Shown: piece by piece, positions 1 through 12,314 of the stretch
How positions within the stretch are numbered: position 1 is the first letter of the stretch
How the letters are laid out: each line of letters begins with the position of its first letter
NCBI GenBank assembly: GCA_963969365.1
Contig: OZ017759.1
Span: forward strand, 1,798,001 to 1,862,000
Reading direction: 5' to 3'
Length of the DNA stretch: 64,000 nucleotides
Source: Asterochloris sp. CNOR1
Taxonomy: Eukaryota > Chlorophyta > Trebouxiophyceae > Trebouxiales > Trebouxiaceae
Notes under the pieces: model-generated
Databases searched by the model: none
Told to the model about the DNA's origin: nothing
The model's input: the letters and a program-made list of their open reading frames with translations, nothing else
Program-made: the position numbers and the translations under genes

Positions 1-3000
1 AAGTGCTGTCTTGCAATGATCACGGCTGCAACTCCCAGAGGAGCCATAGTTATGGCCATAACTATGGCTCCTCTGGGGCTGCAGCCCGCTATAGCTACTG
101 CTGTTGCTGGCTCCCCTGTCAGTCACAACCCTAAGGTGCCTGCAGGCGCAGTGATTCAGGGTGGACTGCAGGTGCCCGTCAGCATCAATGCTGCGACCTC
201 ATCTGGCTGCTGTCAGATCGCTGGCCACAGCCCTGTGTGCAAAGGGGTGCCTGGTGTCCGCCAGCTCGCCAAGGAGCACCTGAAGCTATGCAGTCCCAAG
301 CGGCATGCCTCACCTTGAGCCAGTGCAGGCACAAACTCCAGTGCTGACAGTGCTGCCATGCGAACGTGGTCTGACGCTGCTGTCAAGCCCTGCAGCGCGG
401 CTGGCAGCTCCTGTGCGCCAATGCCTGAGCACACATCAATCAAGAGATCCTCCACCTGCTGCCTGCAACATGTAGCGGTGCCTCAGCCTCAGAAGACGCC
501 TGCACCGCTCAAAGTGTTCTCCAAGGGCAAATTGCAGCAGGACTGTTATAAAGCTATGTGCAGGGGAGGGGCCACCTGCACCTAGAGGAGCTCAGCCTGC
601 TCACATACAGCTTGCACGAGCCGCTTCTACGTGCCACGACGTAAGCCGAGCTAGAGTGCCATATAGCCATGCGGCAGAGAAACAAGGCAAATCGGGCAAG
701 CCGGGCAGTAACTGACCGGTAGGCTGGCATGATCTCCAGCACGTTGTACAGCAGAGCCAGGGTCTCTTGTCGCGGCAGGGGCCTGCCAGGCGACACGTGC
801 AGGGAGACGACTGCAAGAGCCATGTCGTGCAACCGTGTGTGATCTGGCGTGCTCAGAACTGCTGCAAGAATGGGAAAGCAGAGGGCGTAGGACGGGCCTG
901 GCAGCGCCTGGGTGTCGGTCACTGAGGCAGAGAGGGCATGAATGGCCATGCCTACAGGATCCAAACTTGGCACAGCCTCTGGCAGCAGCTCCGAATCTGC
1001 ATGCACCAATCAAGAGCTGCTTGCCATGTGTGCGGCTTGAACCATTGAGGGCAAGGTGCTGCGCAGCCAGCAACAGCAGACCTCTCAGCAACATGCGGGA
1101 CTGCAGGTTCATAGCAAGGTCACAGGCAGCCTTCTTGTGCAACCAGAATCAAGCACAACCAGAGTCGCGTTGCTTGCAGGCAATCCCCTTCATCATTCAG
1201 TAGTGGCACCAGCCAAGCCTCATACTCACAAGCAGCATACAAGCCAGGCTCGTGCTGATGCTGACCTGGCTGCCGGCTCAGCTCCACCAGCCGCAGAGCA
1301 CATGCCACTGCGTTTGCATTCCGCGCCAGCCCACACGGCAGGCTCTTGGCCAATGCATAGATAGCTGTGAAGGCAGAGCCCTCCCCCACAATGGACGATC
1401 CCAGCAGGGGGAACACTAGCGACTTGAGAGCATCCAGGTGCTCTGCTGCAAAGTCAGGGTTGCCAGCTGCCACCGCCGCCAGGGCATGCAGACCAGCATC
1501 CAGACGGTCCTTCACGCCCTGCACGTGGGATCTGACCTGCGCAGGTGCAGCAGTCAGTCAATATGATCCCCTGCCAGGCATGGCTGCAACTGAGCCCCAG
1601 GCCGCACATTCTGCTGCTGCTAACCCCAAATGGCTCAGCCCCACATGGCTCAACACACCCATCCAATTTCTGGCCCCGGCCTGCACTGGCACAGAAGTGC
1701 CGCCTGCTACCAGATGACAGCTTCTGGCACTTCTTTGGAGTACTACTGAGTATCATGCAAGGCAAGCCATCAAGACCAAGCCAAGCACGCCGCTTGAGGT
1801 CCTGCCAAAGCCCACTATGTCCCATCACATCGGTACATACCTCTGCCTCCTGAGCTAGCTGTGCCTCCTTTGCCTCCTGAATGGGGTCCCGCGCCGCCCT
1901 GCCACCCTTGCCAGGCTTGCCAGTGCCAGCTGACAACATGCCAGGACCTGTGCGTGCAGATGCCACTGAGCCCTACGCAGCCATGGGGAAGCAGCCTCAG
2001 TTGTGATTGCAATGTGGTGCTCAGCTGCCAACTGTACTGCAGCATTAGCATGGGTGGCTGTTGGCAGAGATGAAAGCTGCTCTGCTGCAGTGGCACACAT
2101 GCTGCAGGGTTTGCTGCAACATGGCTAAGCATGCATGACTGCCCTACAGCCTGATCACCTTGGTGACTGCTGAGGCAGTCCTGCGCGGAGCAGCGGAGCG
2201 CCTGGCGTGCTCGTCCAGCCCATTGGGAGCTGCACTGGTGCCATTGGGCATGGCCACTGCATGCACATCTGGCTCAATCGCAATCACGCCTGCATGCAGT
2301 AGCAAGTCAGCGTCAGGCAGGCAGGCGTGGGAGGTGTATATGCGGCTCAGACATCGAGAAGCAGGCTCAGGCAGCAAGCAGTCGATAAGGTCAGGCTTGG
2401 GGCTGTCGGCAGAGCAAAGGTGTCAGCAGCGATGCAGCAGGCAGAATGCAAGTGGGAGAGGCTGTGCTGAGATCAGAGGCAGTGCAAAGGTACCAGCAGC
2501 ATTGCCCTGCCTCAGACCAGAGGCTCACCCTCAGGAGTGAAATAGATCTTCACATCGTTATGTGTCAGGCTGGCATGCTCTGCCTGATCAATGGTGTGCT
2601 GCAAAGCCTGCTCTACATGGGGAAAGAGCTCATGGGGTGCCTCTGCCATTGCGCTTGCCAGCGCCAGGTTGGCAGACTGCCGCTGCTGGGCACTTGAGCT
2701 GGTGACGCCTGTGTCACTGAACAGCACGTCTACCACCTGCTTAGGTGAGCCTGCAATGAGAAGCGCGGTGAGCACAAATGCAGACGCCATGCATTTTGAG
2801 GATGCAAAGACTGGCCAGCCATGATGTGGAGCCTGCTGCACACCCCCCTGTCAATGTATAAGGTGCCTCTCCCTGTCAGATGAGGTGATCATCAGCTGAC
2901 CAGATGCAGCTCTGGAGCCAGCTGGCAGTCAGTTGCCAGGGTGCTTGACAAAGGCCTACAGGATTGCAAGCCGCCTTGCAAAACTCCACCTGACAGCAGC

Positions 3001-6000
3001 AGGAACGTCCAGCAGGGCCTCGCACCCAAGTGCAAAGGCCTGCTATGAAGGCCCACCTGCCAGCTTGCTGCCCACAGCTCCTAGCCTGGACATGACCACC
3101 TGCCACACAGCTGTGCTGCAGCGGCGATGCGCTGTGATCACTGGATGGTGGGCTGCCTGCATGAGCCTTGCAAGCTCCCTTGCTGGCAGGTGCTGTAGGC
3201 TGCAGGGTGTCACCGCTGCAACTGCCTCGCCGTAACGGAAGGCCAGCACTGTGGCGGAGACGGCCCCCCCATCCTCAGTCAGGGCTGCTGGGTCTGCCGG
3301 CAGCGCTGCTGGCAGACCCTCATTTTCCCAGCGGAGAAGGGCCTCGATCAGAGCGCCAGCAAGCACTGCAAGCAGGACATGTGTTCAAAGGCAGCTCTTG
3401 AAGCACTGCCAGGTTGCTGTTGCGCAGCTGCCCAGCCATGCACAACTTGACAAGCAGAATCAGGCGCTCATTGCAGACCAGATGCACCTGGCACGCAACC
3501 GGCAGGCAGGCCCAGTTACAATGCCTTAGGCAGTTCCTCACTGGGTTGGGGACCAGTCAGGCACATGGTCGTTGCCTGGCCGGCTGCATGGCGGACAGCT
3601 GCAGACCAGTGCAGCAGGCAGGCCACCAGCAAAGAGGCCACAGTGCTTTCAGCATCTGGTTGAAGCCTGTGCCTGTGCCTCTGCAGGAGCTCAGCGCACA
3701 GCATGGGCATGTCTGCTGCGTCATCCTCAGGCAACTTTGCCATTGCCTGAGTTGACAGCAACGGCGAGTCCTGCTTCAGTGCTGCAGCCCACACCTGCAA
3801 TGCAGGGAAACTGGACTTGATCTCAAGTCGCCTGCTGCCCCAGTCAGGACAACATGTGACAGCAAGCAACCAGCCTCAAGAAAATTGATACATAAGGAGA
3901 CATTCCAACGTGATGTCAAACGGAGACAGCAGGAGACTGCGAAGAACAAACCTGTCTCTCACCTTCGCCTTGTCAAACAGAGCGTCTGTGTCTGCAACTG
4001 CAGGCGCAATGCAGGCAGCCATCAGCAGGCCTGCCATGGCATCAGCCCTCAAAGCCGGCTTGCTGACACCATCATTGATGACCTTGGCCAAGGGGGCTGC
4101 CAGAGCGCCTGCCTTTGCCTGGAGCGTGGCATTGTTGTGCAATGCCTGCAGTCATAGAGCACCAGGCGGGTTCAGACAGGCTGAGCCACTAAGACGGGTC
4201 TTGGCATTGCCAACAGAAGCAGTTGCTTGCATCTCTATGCTACAGGTCAGGCACGACTTCACCAGCACCTGAAGGTAAATAAGTCGACGGGCACAATTGT
4301 TCGGCAATCGCTGCGGCAGACAGGCTGCCCTGGTGGCGAGCTGCCGCCTGTACAGTATGCTGCCTGAAGCTGCCCTGTGTTTGTTGCACATGGTTCTTAC
4401 CCGGCCATAGGCCTTGAGTGTGGCCTTCTTGACAGCATCTTTGTCCTTCAGGCCATCTGCAAAGCGCTTGGTGACAGCCTCGTGCAGAGCCCCAGCCCTG
4501 GTCAGCCACCTGCCAATCACCAGGGTGGCGGCCACCTTGACTTCCTCATTTGCCTCATCCCTGCAGCAGTGCATGCATTGGTTGACACCTGCTCATTGAC
4601 TTGGCAAGTGAATCAGCAGATTGCATAGCTGTGTGTGCACTGGTCTGCCACATGGCAGGTGACAGGAAGCTTGAGCAAGACCAGCAGTGGTTATGTTGTA
4701 AGGCCACATGTCTCAGGGGCCACGGGTAGCAAGGTTGCAGCCGCAGAGCTCACTTGCAGAGGCCTGCCACACAATCTGCTGCCTCTTCAGCCAGAGCAGC
4801 CATGGCTGGGTCCGGCTCCGCAGTGCCGCTGCCTCCTGGGCCTGCATTGCGCTGGCGCTTGCTGCCGAGGCGGGGCCCTGCAGCCGGGGACTGTGCGGGG
4901 CACAGCGCGCCAACTGCTGCTGTGAGCCCTGCCCGCTCATATGCGTTGCGCAGCTTGCCCTCTGCTGACCCGTCCAGCAGCTTCTGGAGTCTCAAAAAGA
5001 GCTCTCGCAGGCTGCTGACGGAACCTACCCTGCCAGCAAAGGCTGATATGGCTTCCACTGCCAGCTGCCTGCAGGTACCATACCGGCTGATCAGTCACAG
5101 TGGCAGACGCATCTCATTTGCAGGTCTGTGCCTTGCAAAGGTGGCAGAGCTGCTGGTACAAGTCATGGCAATACGAGTCCAACGCACAGGTGCGATTCTC
5201 AGGTGCACAACTTTGCTGCAGCCAGTGCGGCAGTGCAGCAACTTTCTGCGCTCACTGGCAGCACCAAACCACATGGCTGCATCAGCATGAGCCACAAGGT
5301 CTTCCCACCTGGTGGGCTAGTCACTGCAACCATAACTACTGTCCTTGAGCAAGCACCCACCCAGATGTGGGTACAGGCAGCCAGCGCAGAATGACTTGCT
5401 GCAGCACAGCACCTCGCACGAGTCAACGTCCCGCCCACCTGATGAACTCCTTGCCGCTGCGCGCCAGCTTGGCCAGCTCCCCAAACAGGTCCCCTGCCAT
5501 GCTGCCCATGTCCAGCTGCACCGCATGCAGCAGCATGGCAGCTGTGGGCAGCGCCGCCTCAGGGGACCGCTTGAGCGAGCGCAGCAGGGGCGGCAGGACA
5601 TCTGCTTTGAGCTCCTGTTCACTCAGGGTCATCAGCAGCGGAGCATAGGCCTGGCCCACTGCTGAGGGCAGCGGCTTACTGGCGCTAAGCACCTTGTCAC
5701 AAAAGGTGGCCAGCAGAGCGGGCCTGAGCGCCTGCAGCTGCTCCAGCAGTTGTGGTGTAGCAAAGCGGCTCCTCTGGGCATACAGCAGCACCTGGACGGC
5801 CCCTGGTGACCCTGCAGGTGGGGCAGCAAGGCTCTGTGTGATGTCTGGCGGCTGCCTGGGACAGGAGACAGGTTTTTGCTCACAAGAAGCTGTTAGTGCC
5901 CTTGGCTTACCAGAGGCCTTGGCAGCTGCGCCGTACTCCTGTGCCAGCTGCGGCCGCCTCCTCAGCAGCCGCCCTATGATGCGCTGCACAGGCCCCCAGC

Positions 6001-6965
6001 GCACCTCTGCCAGCAGCAGCCTGTCGAGGTATGTCACCTGCAGCAGGAGTGCGGTCCAAAGCATGCTGTGATGCCAACAAGGGCTTGGGGAGCAGCAGGT
6101 CCTGTCATGCACTTGCTTGCAGCGTCCCTCAGATTCGCCTTCTATTCAGCACGGGCTTGAGCATCAGGCAGCGGCCTGCAGCAGTCCCCGAGCCTAAGCC
6201 TGTCTGTTTGCTGAGAGCCTCAGCAAACGATGTCATGGGCTGGCTCTGCCGCAGTGCTGCCTGCTTAGATCACTAAGCTTGTCGTCACAGGGAGTAATCA
6301 CATGTAGCACATCAGTGCAATAGTCTGGATGCAGCGGACTGGTAGAGTAGATCAGACTGTAGAATACCAGTTGCGCACCTGGCACTCCAGCAGCTTGTCC
6401 ACTGCCTTCTTTGCAGCAGGCAGCTCCAGCTGACGCACCACCAGGGCATTCCAAGCCAGCAGCACTGCGCAATCCTGCATGCACCATGCTTGGTTGGAGA
6501 GGCCTACAAACATGTACAGACCTCACCTGACAAAGACAGAGCACAAAGTGTCAGAGCATCTGGACTGCATGAGCAAGTTGCACCTGTGGGGACGCCTTGC
6601 TGCCTGGCAGCTTCACCAGGGCTCCTGCAAAAGTCTTTGTAAACGTTTCATTGTCAAGTGCCTGCTGCAGGAATGCGACCACTGCGCGCTGAGAGGGCGA
6701 ATCATGGTACTCGGGCAGAGTTGCCAAGACCAGCTGGACCAGCTCCGCAGCATGCTGGTCCAGAAAGCCTGGAAGGACAGGGAGCATGGTGTGAGTGTCC
6801 CTATCTGCAGTCCATGCATGCAACATCAATAGCCTGTGAGAACATGCATGCCACACCTGACTCTGCTACAGCATGGGGCAGTGTGCCACGCCACAGCGCG
6901 ATGCGCTGCTTGGGCCTGGCAGCCAGCTGCTCCACTCCCTCAGCTATGATCTCGTGATCTGCCAT
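1..6965 (-). CDS. GCN1: GCN1 translational activator, N-terminal part (runs off left edge)
   Basis: GCN1 is a very large HEAT-repeat protein that binds stalled or colliding ribosomes and activates the eIF2-alpha kinase GCN2 in the cytosol. The start is ATG at 6965-6963, opening MADHEIIAEGVEQLA, followed by exons of alpha-helical repeats. Exon pieces readable on the minus strand include FLDQHAAELVQLVLATLPEYHD (about 6,600-6,780), an LFGELAKLARSGKEF segment (about 5,430-5,760), EEVKVAATLVIGRWL (about 4,500-4,570) and DVKIYFTPEGE (about 2,520-2,560). The last resembles the TPEG segment I remember from eukaryotic GCN1. Many short introns interrupt the gene. The family is about 2,600 residues long, so only the N-terminal portion lies here. 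The next gene upstream on the same strand (SRPRA) ends 268 bp away. The family call is firm, but individual exon edges were not all resolved. Confidence 0.85.
34..77. repeat. 44-bp perfect palindrome inside GCN1
   Basis: Positions 34-55 are the exact reverse complement of 56-77, with no spacer (the centre is GG/CC at 54-57). As DNA it could extrude a cruciform; as RNA it would fold into a very stable hairpin. It lies in the GCN1 transcription unit, probably in an intron, because the surrounding minus-strand frames do not resemble the repeat protein. Confidence 0.9.
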
Positions 6966-7233
6966 TGCTCCACAGATCTATCAGTGAAGGTGGCAGTGCC
7001 GCCTTCTGTGGATCACATCCATTGCGGGGTTCAGATTGTCCTGCCTATTCGAATGATGCGGGTGGGGATCTGTTCGAAAATGCTCATGAGGTGAGCCCAA
7101 CCCTACTTGAAGCAATGTCTCAGGTGATCTGGGAAGGCGCTTGCTTCTGCGCTGGGCAACAGCCCTGTGATTACATGATAATGGCAGGCAACAAGGTTGG
7201 GGCATGGGGCGAGGTTTACACACATTGAATGCA
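6966..7233. promoter_or_regulatory. GCN1 upstream region / SRPRA 3' region
   Basis: This 268-bp gap lies between the SRPRA stop and the GCN1 start, both on the minus strand. It must hold the SRPRA 3' UTR and the GCN1 promoter and leader. I could not point to a convincing TATA box. Confidence 0.4.
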
Positions 7234-10200
7234 TCACTTCAGAAGGCTGCGGACAACAGACTTGACGTTCAGGCGCTTGAGGTCCACGTATGTCTGCCCG
7301 CACCCCACAAACATGATGGGCGCCCCGCTGACATAGACCATGCTGAGAGCCGCTCCAACCTGCAAGCAGGCAATAGTGTCCAGAATGCTCACATCAAACT
7401 GCCAGCAGAATGTATTCTCAGCTGTAGGAGGCCTGGCCTCTGCATGCCAGCATCAGGTTCAAAGCCTGCAGGGAGGCAGTGACCTTGCAAGCCATGGGAA
7501 GGCACGCAGCACCAAGGGCACCGCAGGCAGGGAGGCTGCGCGGACACACACCTTGTCATCGATGGTGTCCATCTTGGTGAGCACCAGGCCCTGGATCATC
7601 TGAGCATTGGGGGTGCGCGCCAGGTCAGCCAGACGCTGGTTGAACTTGGTCAGCTGGTCCACCGCATCATTGCCGACCAGCGCCTCGCCCACAAACAGGG
7701 TCAGGTCCGGCTCGTTCAGGCTGATCAGGTTGCTCAGGGCGCGCATCAGGGGCTCGTTGTCCTGCATCCGCCCTGCAGGAGGCAGGCTGGCGGTCTGGGC
7801 AGCCAGCTGGGGGCACTGCTGCCAGCTGCTTACAGCTGGGTCAGGGGCTGATACACTCGCAAAGCAGAGACCTGAGCTGAGACCGCCACCTGCTGATCTG
7901 ACACCATGGCAGCAAAGACATCTCCGCCAGGTAGGACACATCAATACTCACGCTCTTAGTTGTAGCTAGCATCTGATGCAGCATGCACCTAGGACCAATG
8001 GGATGGCGGCGCGGCCACAGGTATATCGCGGTAGCTCGTATGGCAAGCTGATAGAGACGCAGCAGGGCACAGTCAGCGGAAGACCCAGGGGTGCCACCAG
8101 CGCGCTTATGGTACCCTTGGGAAGCCTACCTGCGGTGTCTACCAGCACCACATCGATGTTGCTGCGCTGCGCCACCTTGACTGCCTCAAAGGCCACCTTG
8201 GCTGGATCCTTCTCGTAGCCACGTTCATACAAGGGGACATTGAGGCGGTTGCAGTGGGTGCGCAGCTGCTCCACAGCACCAGAGCGAAAGGTGTCACAGG
8301 CTGCGATCTGGACCTGCAGGCACCGTTGGGTCTGAAATAGGTCAAACACAGAATGGCTCCGACCTCGGAGGATTAGAGTCAAATCAGTGCAGTCCCCCAG
8401 CCTGTCCTGCTTTGGAAGAGGCCAGCACACAGAGCACAGCTTACCGTCATTTTGTTCTGCAGCAGCCAGTAGGCGATCTTGGCAAGATTGGTGCTCTTGC
8501 CTACGCCGTTGACGCCAACAAACACGATGACGTAGGGCTTGCCCCTGCAGGCAGCACAGCACTGACTCTTCAGAGGTGCTGCTACTGGCTAGCTGCCACC
8601 GCTCTTGCTTGTGCACAGGCCAGACTGCAGGGAGCCAAGGTGTCAGCATGCCCACAGAAACTGACCTGTGCAGCTCACCACAGGGGGGTCGGCCGTCAAG
8701 TTGCCTTGAACAGCATATGCTCACCTAGCCTTAGCCTGCTGTGCCTCCCGCAGCACATCAATGGAGCGCTTGGGGGTGAGGATGCGCGTGATGGCCTCCT
8801 CTACAGCGGTGCGCACAGCAGAGGACACGCGAGTGAAGCTGCCCAGCCTCTGCCCCTCCAGCGTGCGCGTCACTGACTCGCACAGCCTGCAGGGCAGACA
8901 CTGGGGGCTGGCCGCAATCCAAAAAATCTTCTGCTGGGCCACACAAGGCTGGAGGAGAAACCCTGGCTATGACCTCAGAAATGTGGCAACTATGCCCGGC
9001 TGTGACACATCAGCCTCTCTCAGACTCTTCGGGGTGTCCCTCATGGGTGACTACATGCAGCCCACAAAGGCCTGCCCTGAGGCAGGCCAGCTCTTCCTCT
9101 GCTTGAAGCAAGGTGCACCCCACCATCGAGCTAAGATCTGACGTTGACACACAGGCTATCAGTCTGCCCATCCCAGCACCCACTTGGCAGCGATCTCCTC
9201 AGCCACGTTGCGCTCCATGAGCTTGCGCTTCAGCTGGACCAGGCCCGGCTGAATGTCGTCATATGTTAGCGCAGCTGTGCCCGCGATATTCATGCCAATG
9301 TTCCGCACAAGGGAGGACAAAATGCCCCCGGACTTGGGGGCGGCCTTGCCAGCTGCGGCTACTGCCACCTCCTCATCCTCCTGAGGGGCAAGATGACCAT
9401 CATCAACAGCAGAGCGGGTGGTGCCCTGTTGAGGGTGGTCTCTGGACTGCGGCCAGCAGGGCAGCCTCGGCCAGCACTTGCAGCCACATATGCACATGTC
9501 TTGTTGGCTCAGGCTGTTTCTCATTGCAGTTGTCAGGCCAGAGGGCTGCCAGCGTGGGCGTGCAGTGAGGCACAGCCTGCAGTCAGAGGTCCAGGTGGCC
9601 CACAGGGCAGCACGCCCCAGCAGAAGCCCATGCAGATGCCACTGCAGCTCAGCAACGCCCACATGTGGTGCAGCTCAGGCAGACACCATGGCCCCACCTC
9701 CTCGCTGTCAAAGTCCTCGTCCACATCCACCAGGCTCTTCTGCTGCAGGTTGGCAGCCACAGCATCTGAGGCGCTGTCGGCATCACTGCCAGACTTGCCC
9801 TCAGGCTTTTCGGAGAAGTCCAGGGCCTCGCTGCCCGAGTTGGAACCCGCCCACACGCGAGCCTCCTGCAGGATGCGTGGGAGGTTGATGCTGAAGGTGC
9901 CTGCACAGGGCATCCCTGCAAGCCGTCGTGGCTGGCGTGGCAGCACACAGGGCTGGCCCAGCGAAAATGCGGTCTGGGGAGTGAGCATACAGGACTGCAC
10001 AGGCCCTTCCTGCAGTCCATTGATACGCAGTGGCAGGCACACCCGAGCATGGCAATTTGGGGGCTCTGGCCATTTCAGATGCTGCAGCAGCAGGCATGAC
10101 AGGGCAGGCACCTTCTTGGGCTTGGTCTTGGCCTTCCCATTGTCGCCCGTGTCACTGCCCGTCGTCCGGCGCTGTCCCTTGGCCTTCTCCTGAACAGCCC

Positions 10201-11816
10201 GCTTGGACATCTGCAGCACAGCGGTGCCGGGGTTCCAACACCATACCAGAGGGTGTCACAAGCAGCACAAGAGGGAGCAGATATCTCTTTTCCTCTGCCA
10301 GAACGGCGAGTGGAGACAGCAGCCACCAGAGACATCGAGCAGGGCTATCAGCATGCAAGCCTGGTCTTGTGTGCCCCTCTACGCGCATGCGCCATGAACA
10401 GCTAAAATCGTGAGGGCTGTGGGCATCTAAGCACCCCCTCTGGGCGTGCTTTACAGACAGGGACCGCCAATGATGGCAGAGCAGTGCGGCCTCATGGCAG
10501 GCTCACCTTGGCCATGGGAGGCCTCTTGGCCAGCTTCTTGCTGATGGCGCTGGTGTCAAAAGCGCCAGCCTCATTCCCACTGTCTGCTGAAGTGTCCACG
10601 ATGTTTCCTGGGCCCCGGGGGCCGCCAGTCTCGTTGCCGCTTTGCTCAGTCTCGGTTCCACTTGCTCCATTGGCGAAGGAATTCTGAGAAGTCGAAGGCA
10701 CCAGGCTGCTGCCATCTGTGTCCCCGTCCTCGTCTGTGGCGCCTGTGCCTATTCGCTGAACGCTGACGCCGCTGCCATTGAGTCTTCGGTGAGTCAACTG
10801 CACAGCAGATTAGGATGCCGCTGCCAAGGCTTACGTTGGCAGATATGCAGATGACTGCCAGTCACTTGTGGTACTGCTGCAAAACAGGCAGCATGTCTGG
10901 GGAACCTAACGTGACCCTCAAGGCAACCGAGCAGCTGCATGCTGCGCACCTTGGCGCCCTTGCCTCCGGAGCCTACTGGCCGGCTTAGCAGCGTGCTATC
11001 CTCAGCTTCCTTCAAAAGCCTCTGAAAGGTCTCCTCAAACTGCTTATAGTCATACTGCAGACAGGCATGCAGGCTTCAGTGGGGCTGCAGAACTCAATCT
11101 CCTTGACATGCTGTGGCAGAGCATGAGGATCACAGCTGCATGCATGATTTGCTGTGAGCGAGCCATCTCACGACATCAGGTTTGTAGTGGCCCTTGAAGT
11201 CCTCCTTGACTCGCTCCAGAAGGTCATCCACATAGAGCAGCTTGAGCGCTCTCTGGTATACTGCCACAAACACCAGCCCCAGGCCCTGCAGCAGGAACAA
11301 AGGCCTCCATCTCAGTTGCCAGAGAAGCTCTGTTCAGGGCACATGCAAATGCAATGCTGGCGGGCAAGGACCATATGCATGGGTGCTGCTGCTGCAGAGG
11401 TCCCATCGGCAGAGGCGGCACTGCACTGCTCACGTTGTGGAGGGTCCACTTCATGGTCAAAGGTGGGCGGCCCACAGGGGTCCAGGAGAAGCTGCGCTCC
11501 CCAGAGCGCTCTTCCAGCAGGCAGTTCCGCACCTGCACGTCACATCAGCTCAGCACGCCACCGCTCTTCAGTCCACACAGTCTGCATGAGCAGCTCGTGA
11601 ACACTACTTTGGGGTTGATTTGGGCAAAGCAAACATGCGAGCGTGCTGAGGTGCGGAGGGGCAGAGGCACAGCCTGTCTAGACAGGGGCGGCAGACTGCT
11701 ATGTGTTAGCTGACACTCCTCACCAGCACATCGATGGGGTTGCCCCGCAGTGCAGTCAGCTGAATGGTCCACAGCAGCGCTCCACCCTTGGTGAAGATGC
11801 AGAAGTAGTCCAACAT
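7234..11816 (-). CDS. SRPRA: Signal recognition particle receptor alpha subunit (docking protein)
   Basis: This ER-membrane-associated GTPase receives SRP-ribosome complexes and passes them to the translocon. ATG at 11816 begins [20 protein letters not shown], the N-terminal SRX domain that binds the beta subunit. SRX exons follow (about 11,030-11,540), then a low-complexity acidic Ser/Gly/Asp linker (about 9,370-10,800). The NG domain begins with the N helical bundle (about 8,720-9,350). The GTPase core has the P-loop GVNGVGKST (about 8,500), [12 protein letters not shown] (about 8,240-8,290), [10 protein letters not shown] split by an intron (about 7,760-8,130), TKMD (about 7,570) and FVGCGQ (about 7,300). 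The protein ends [14 protein letters not shown] with the stop at 7236-7234. All SRP-GTPase motifs are present, so the gene looks functional. It contains roughly ten introns. Confidence 0.93.
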
Positions 11817-12314
11817 GGCGCCCACCCGCTCCTAGCCCCCACTCAGCTCAGCCGGTCGTGGTCCTGAGCACTCTGCTACCATTGGCACCAGAAAAAAAAC
11901 CTCTGAGCAAGCATATTAGCAGATTTGGTTAGTACAGCACTCACGAGAAAATCTTTTGCAATTTGCAGCTGTCAATTTCATTGACATCACGGTGCAGCGG
12001 GCAGTGTGGAACACTGAATGATGCTCTGTGCATTTCAGCAGGCCGCACTGACTAGCTGATTCCAGTCGGTAACTCCCTATCCATTGACACACATGCATGC
12101 ATTGGATATCAATCAGCTCATGCTGCTCCTTAGCCCACCCTACAGTGTGAATACGTATTGGCAGAGCTCATTGCCACGCATGCTATCTGCAGATCAAACA
12201 ACCCCTTGAGGTTTAGGACTGGGAAGTTGTGGTTGGTGCTGGCAATGGAAGCATTGTTCAATGCCAAATGCCATGCTGTTACATCTGGGCAACCCATGGC
12301 CAGCAGCACTTTAA
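11817..12314. promoter_or_regulatory. Intergenic: P4H 3' UTR and SRPRA promoter
   Basis: About 500 bp lie between the P4H stop and the SRPRA start, both on the minus strand. There is no protein-like reading frame and no RNA gene I recognise. The DNA is more AT-rich than the flanking exons, as expected for a UTR or promoter. Confidence 0.4.

Noticed and set aside
9393-10193. 266-codon plus-strand open frame
   Set aside because: It is antisense to SRPRA exons and the acidic linker. Its translation has no family motif, and GC-rich code keeps the opposite strand open.
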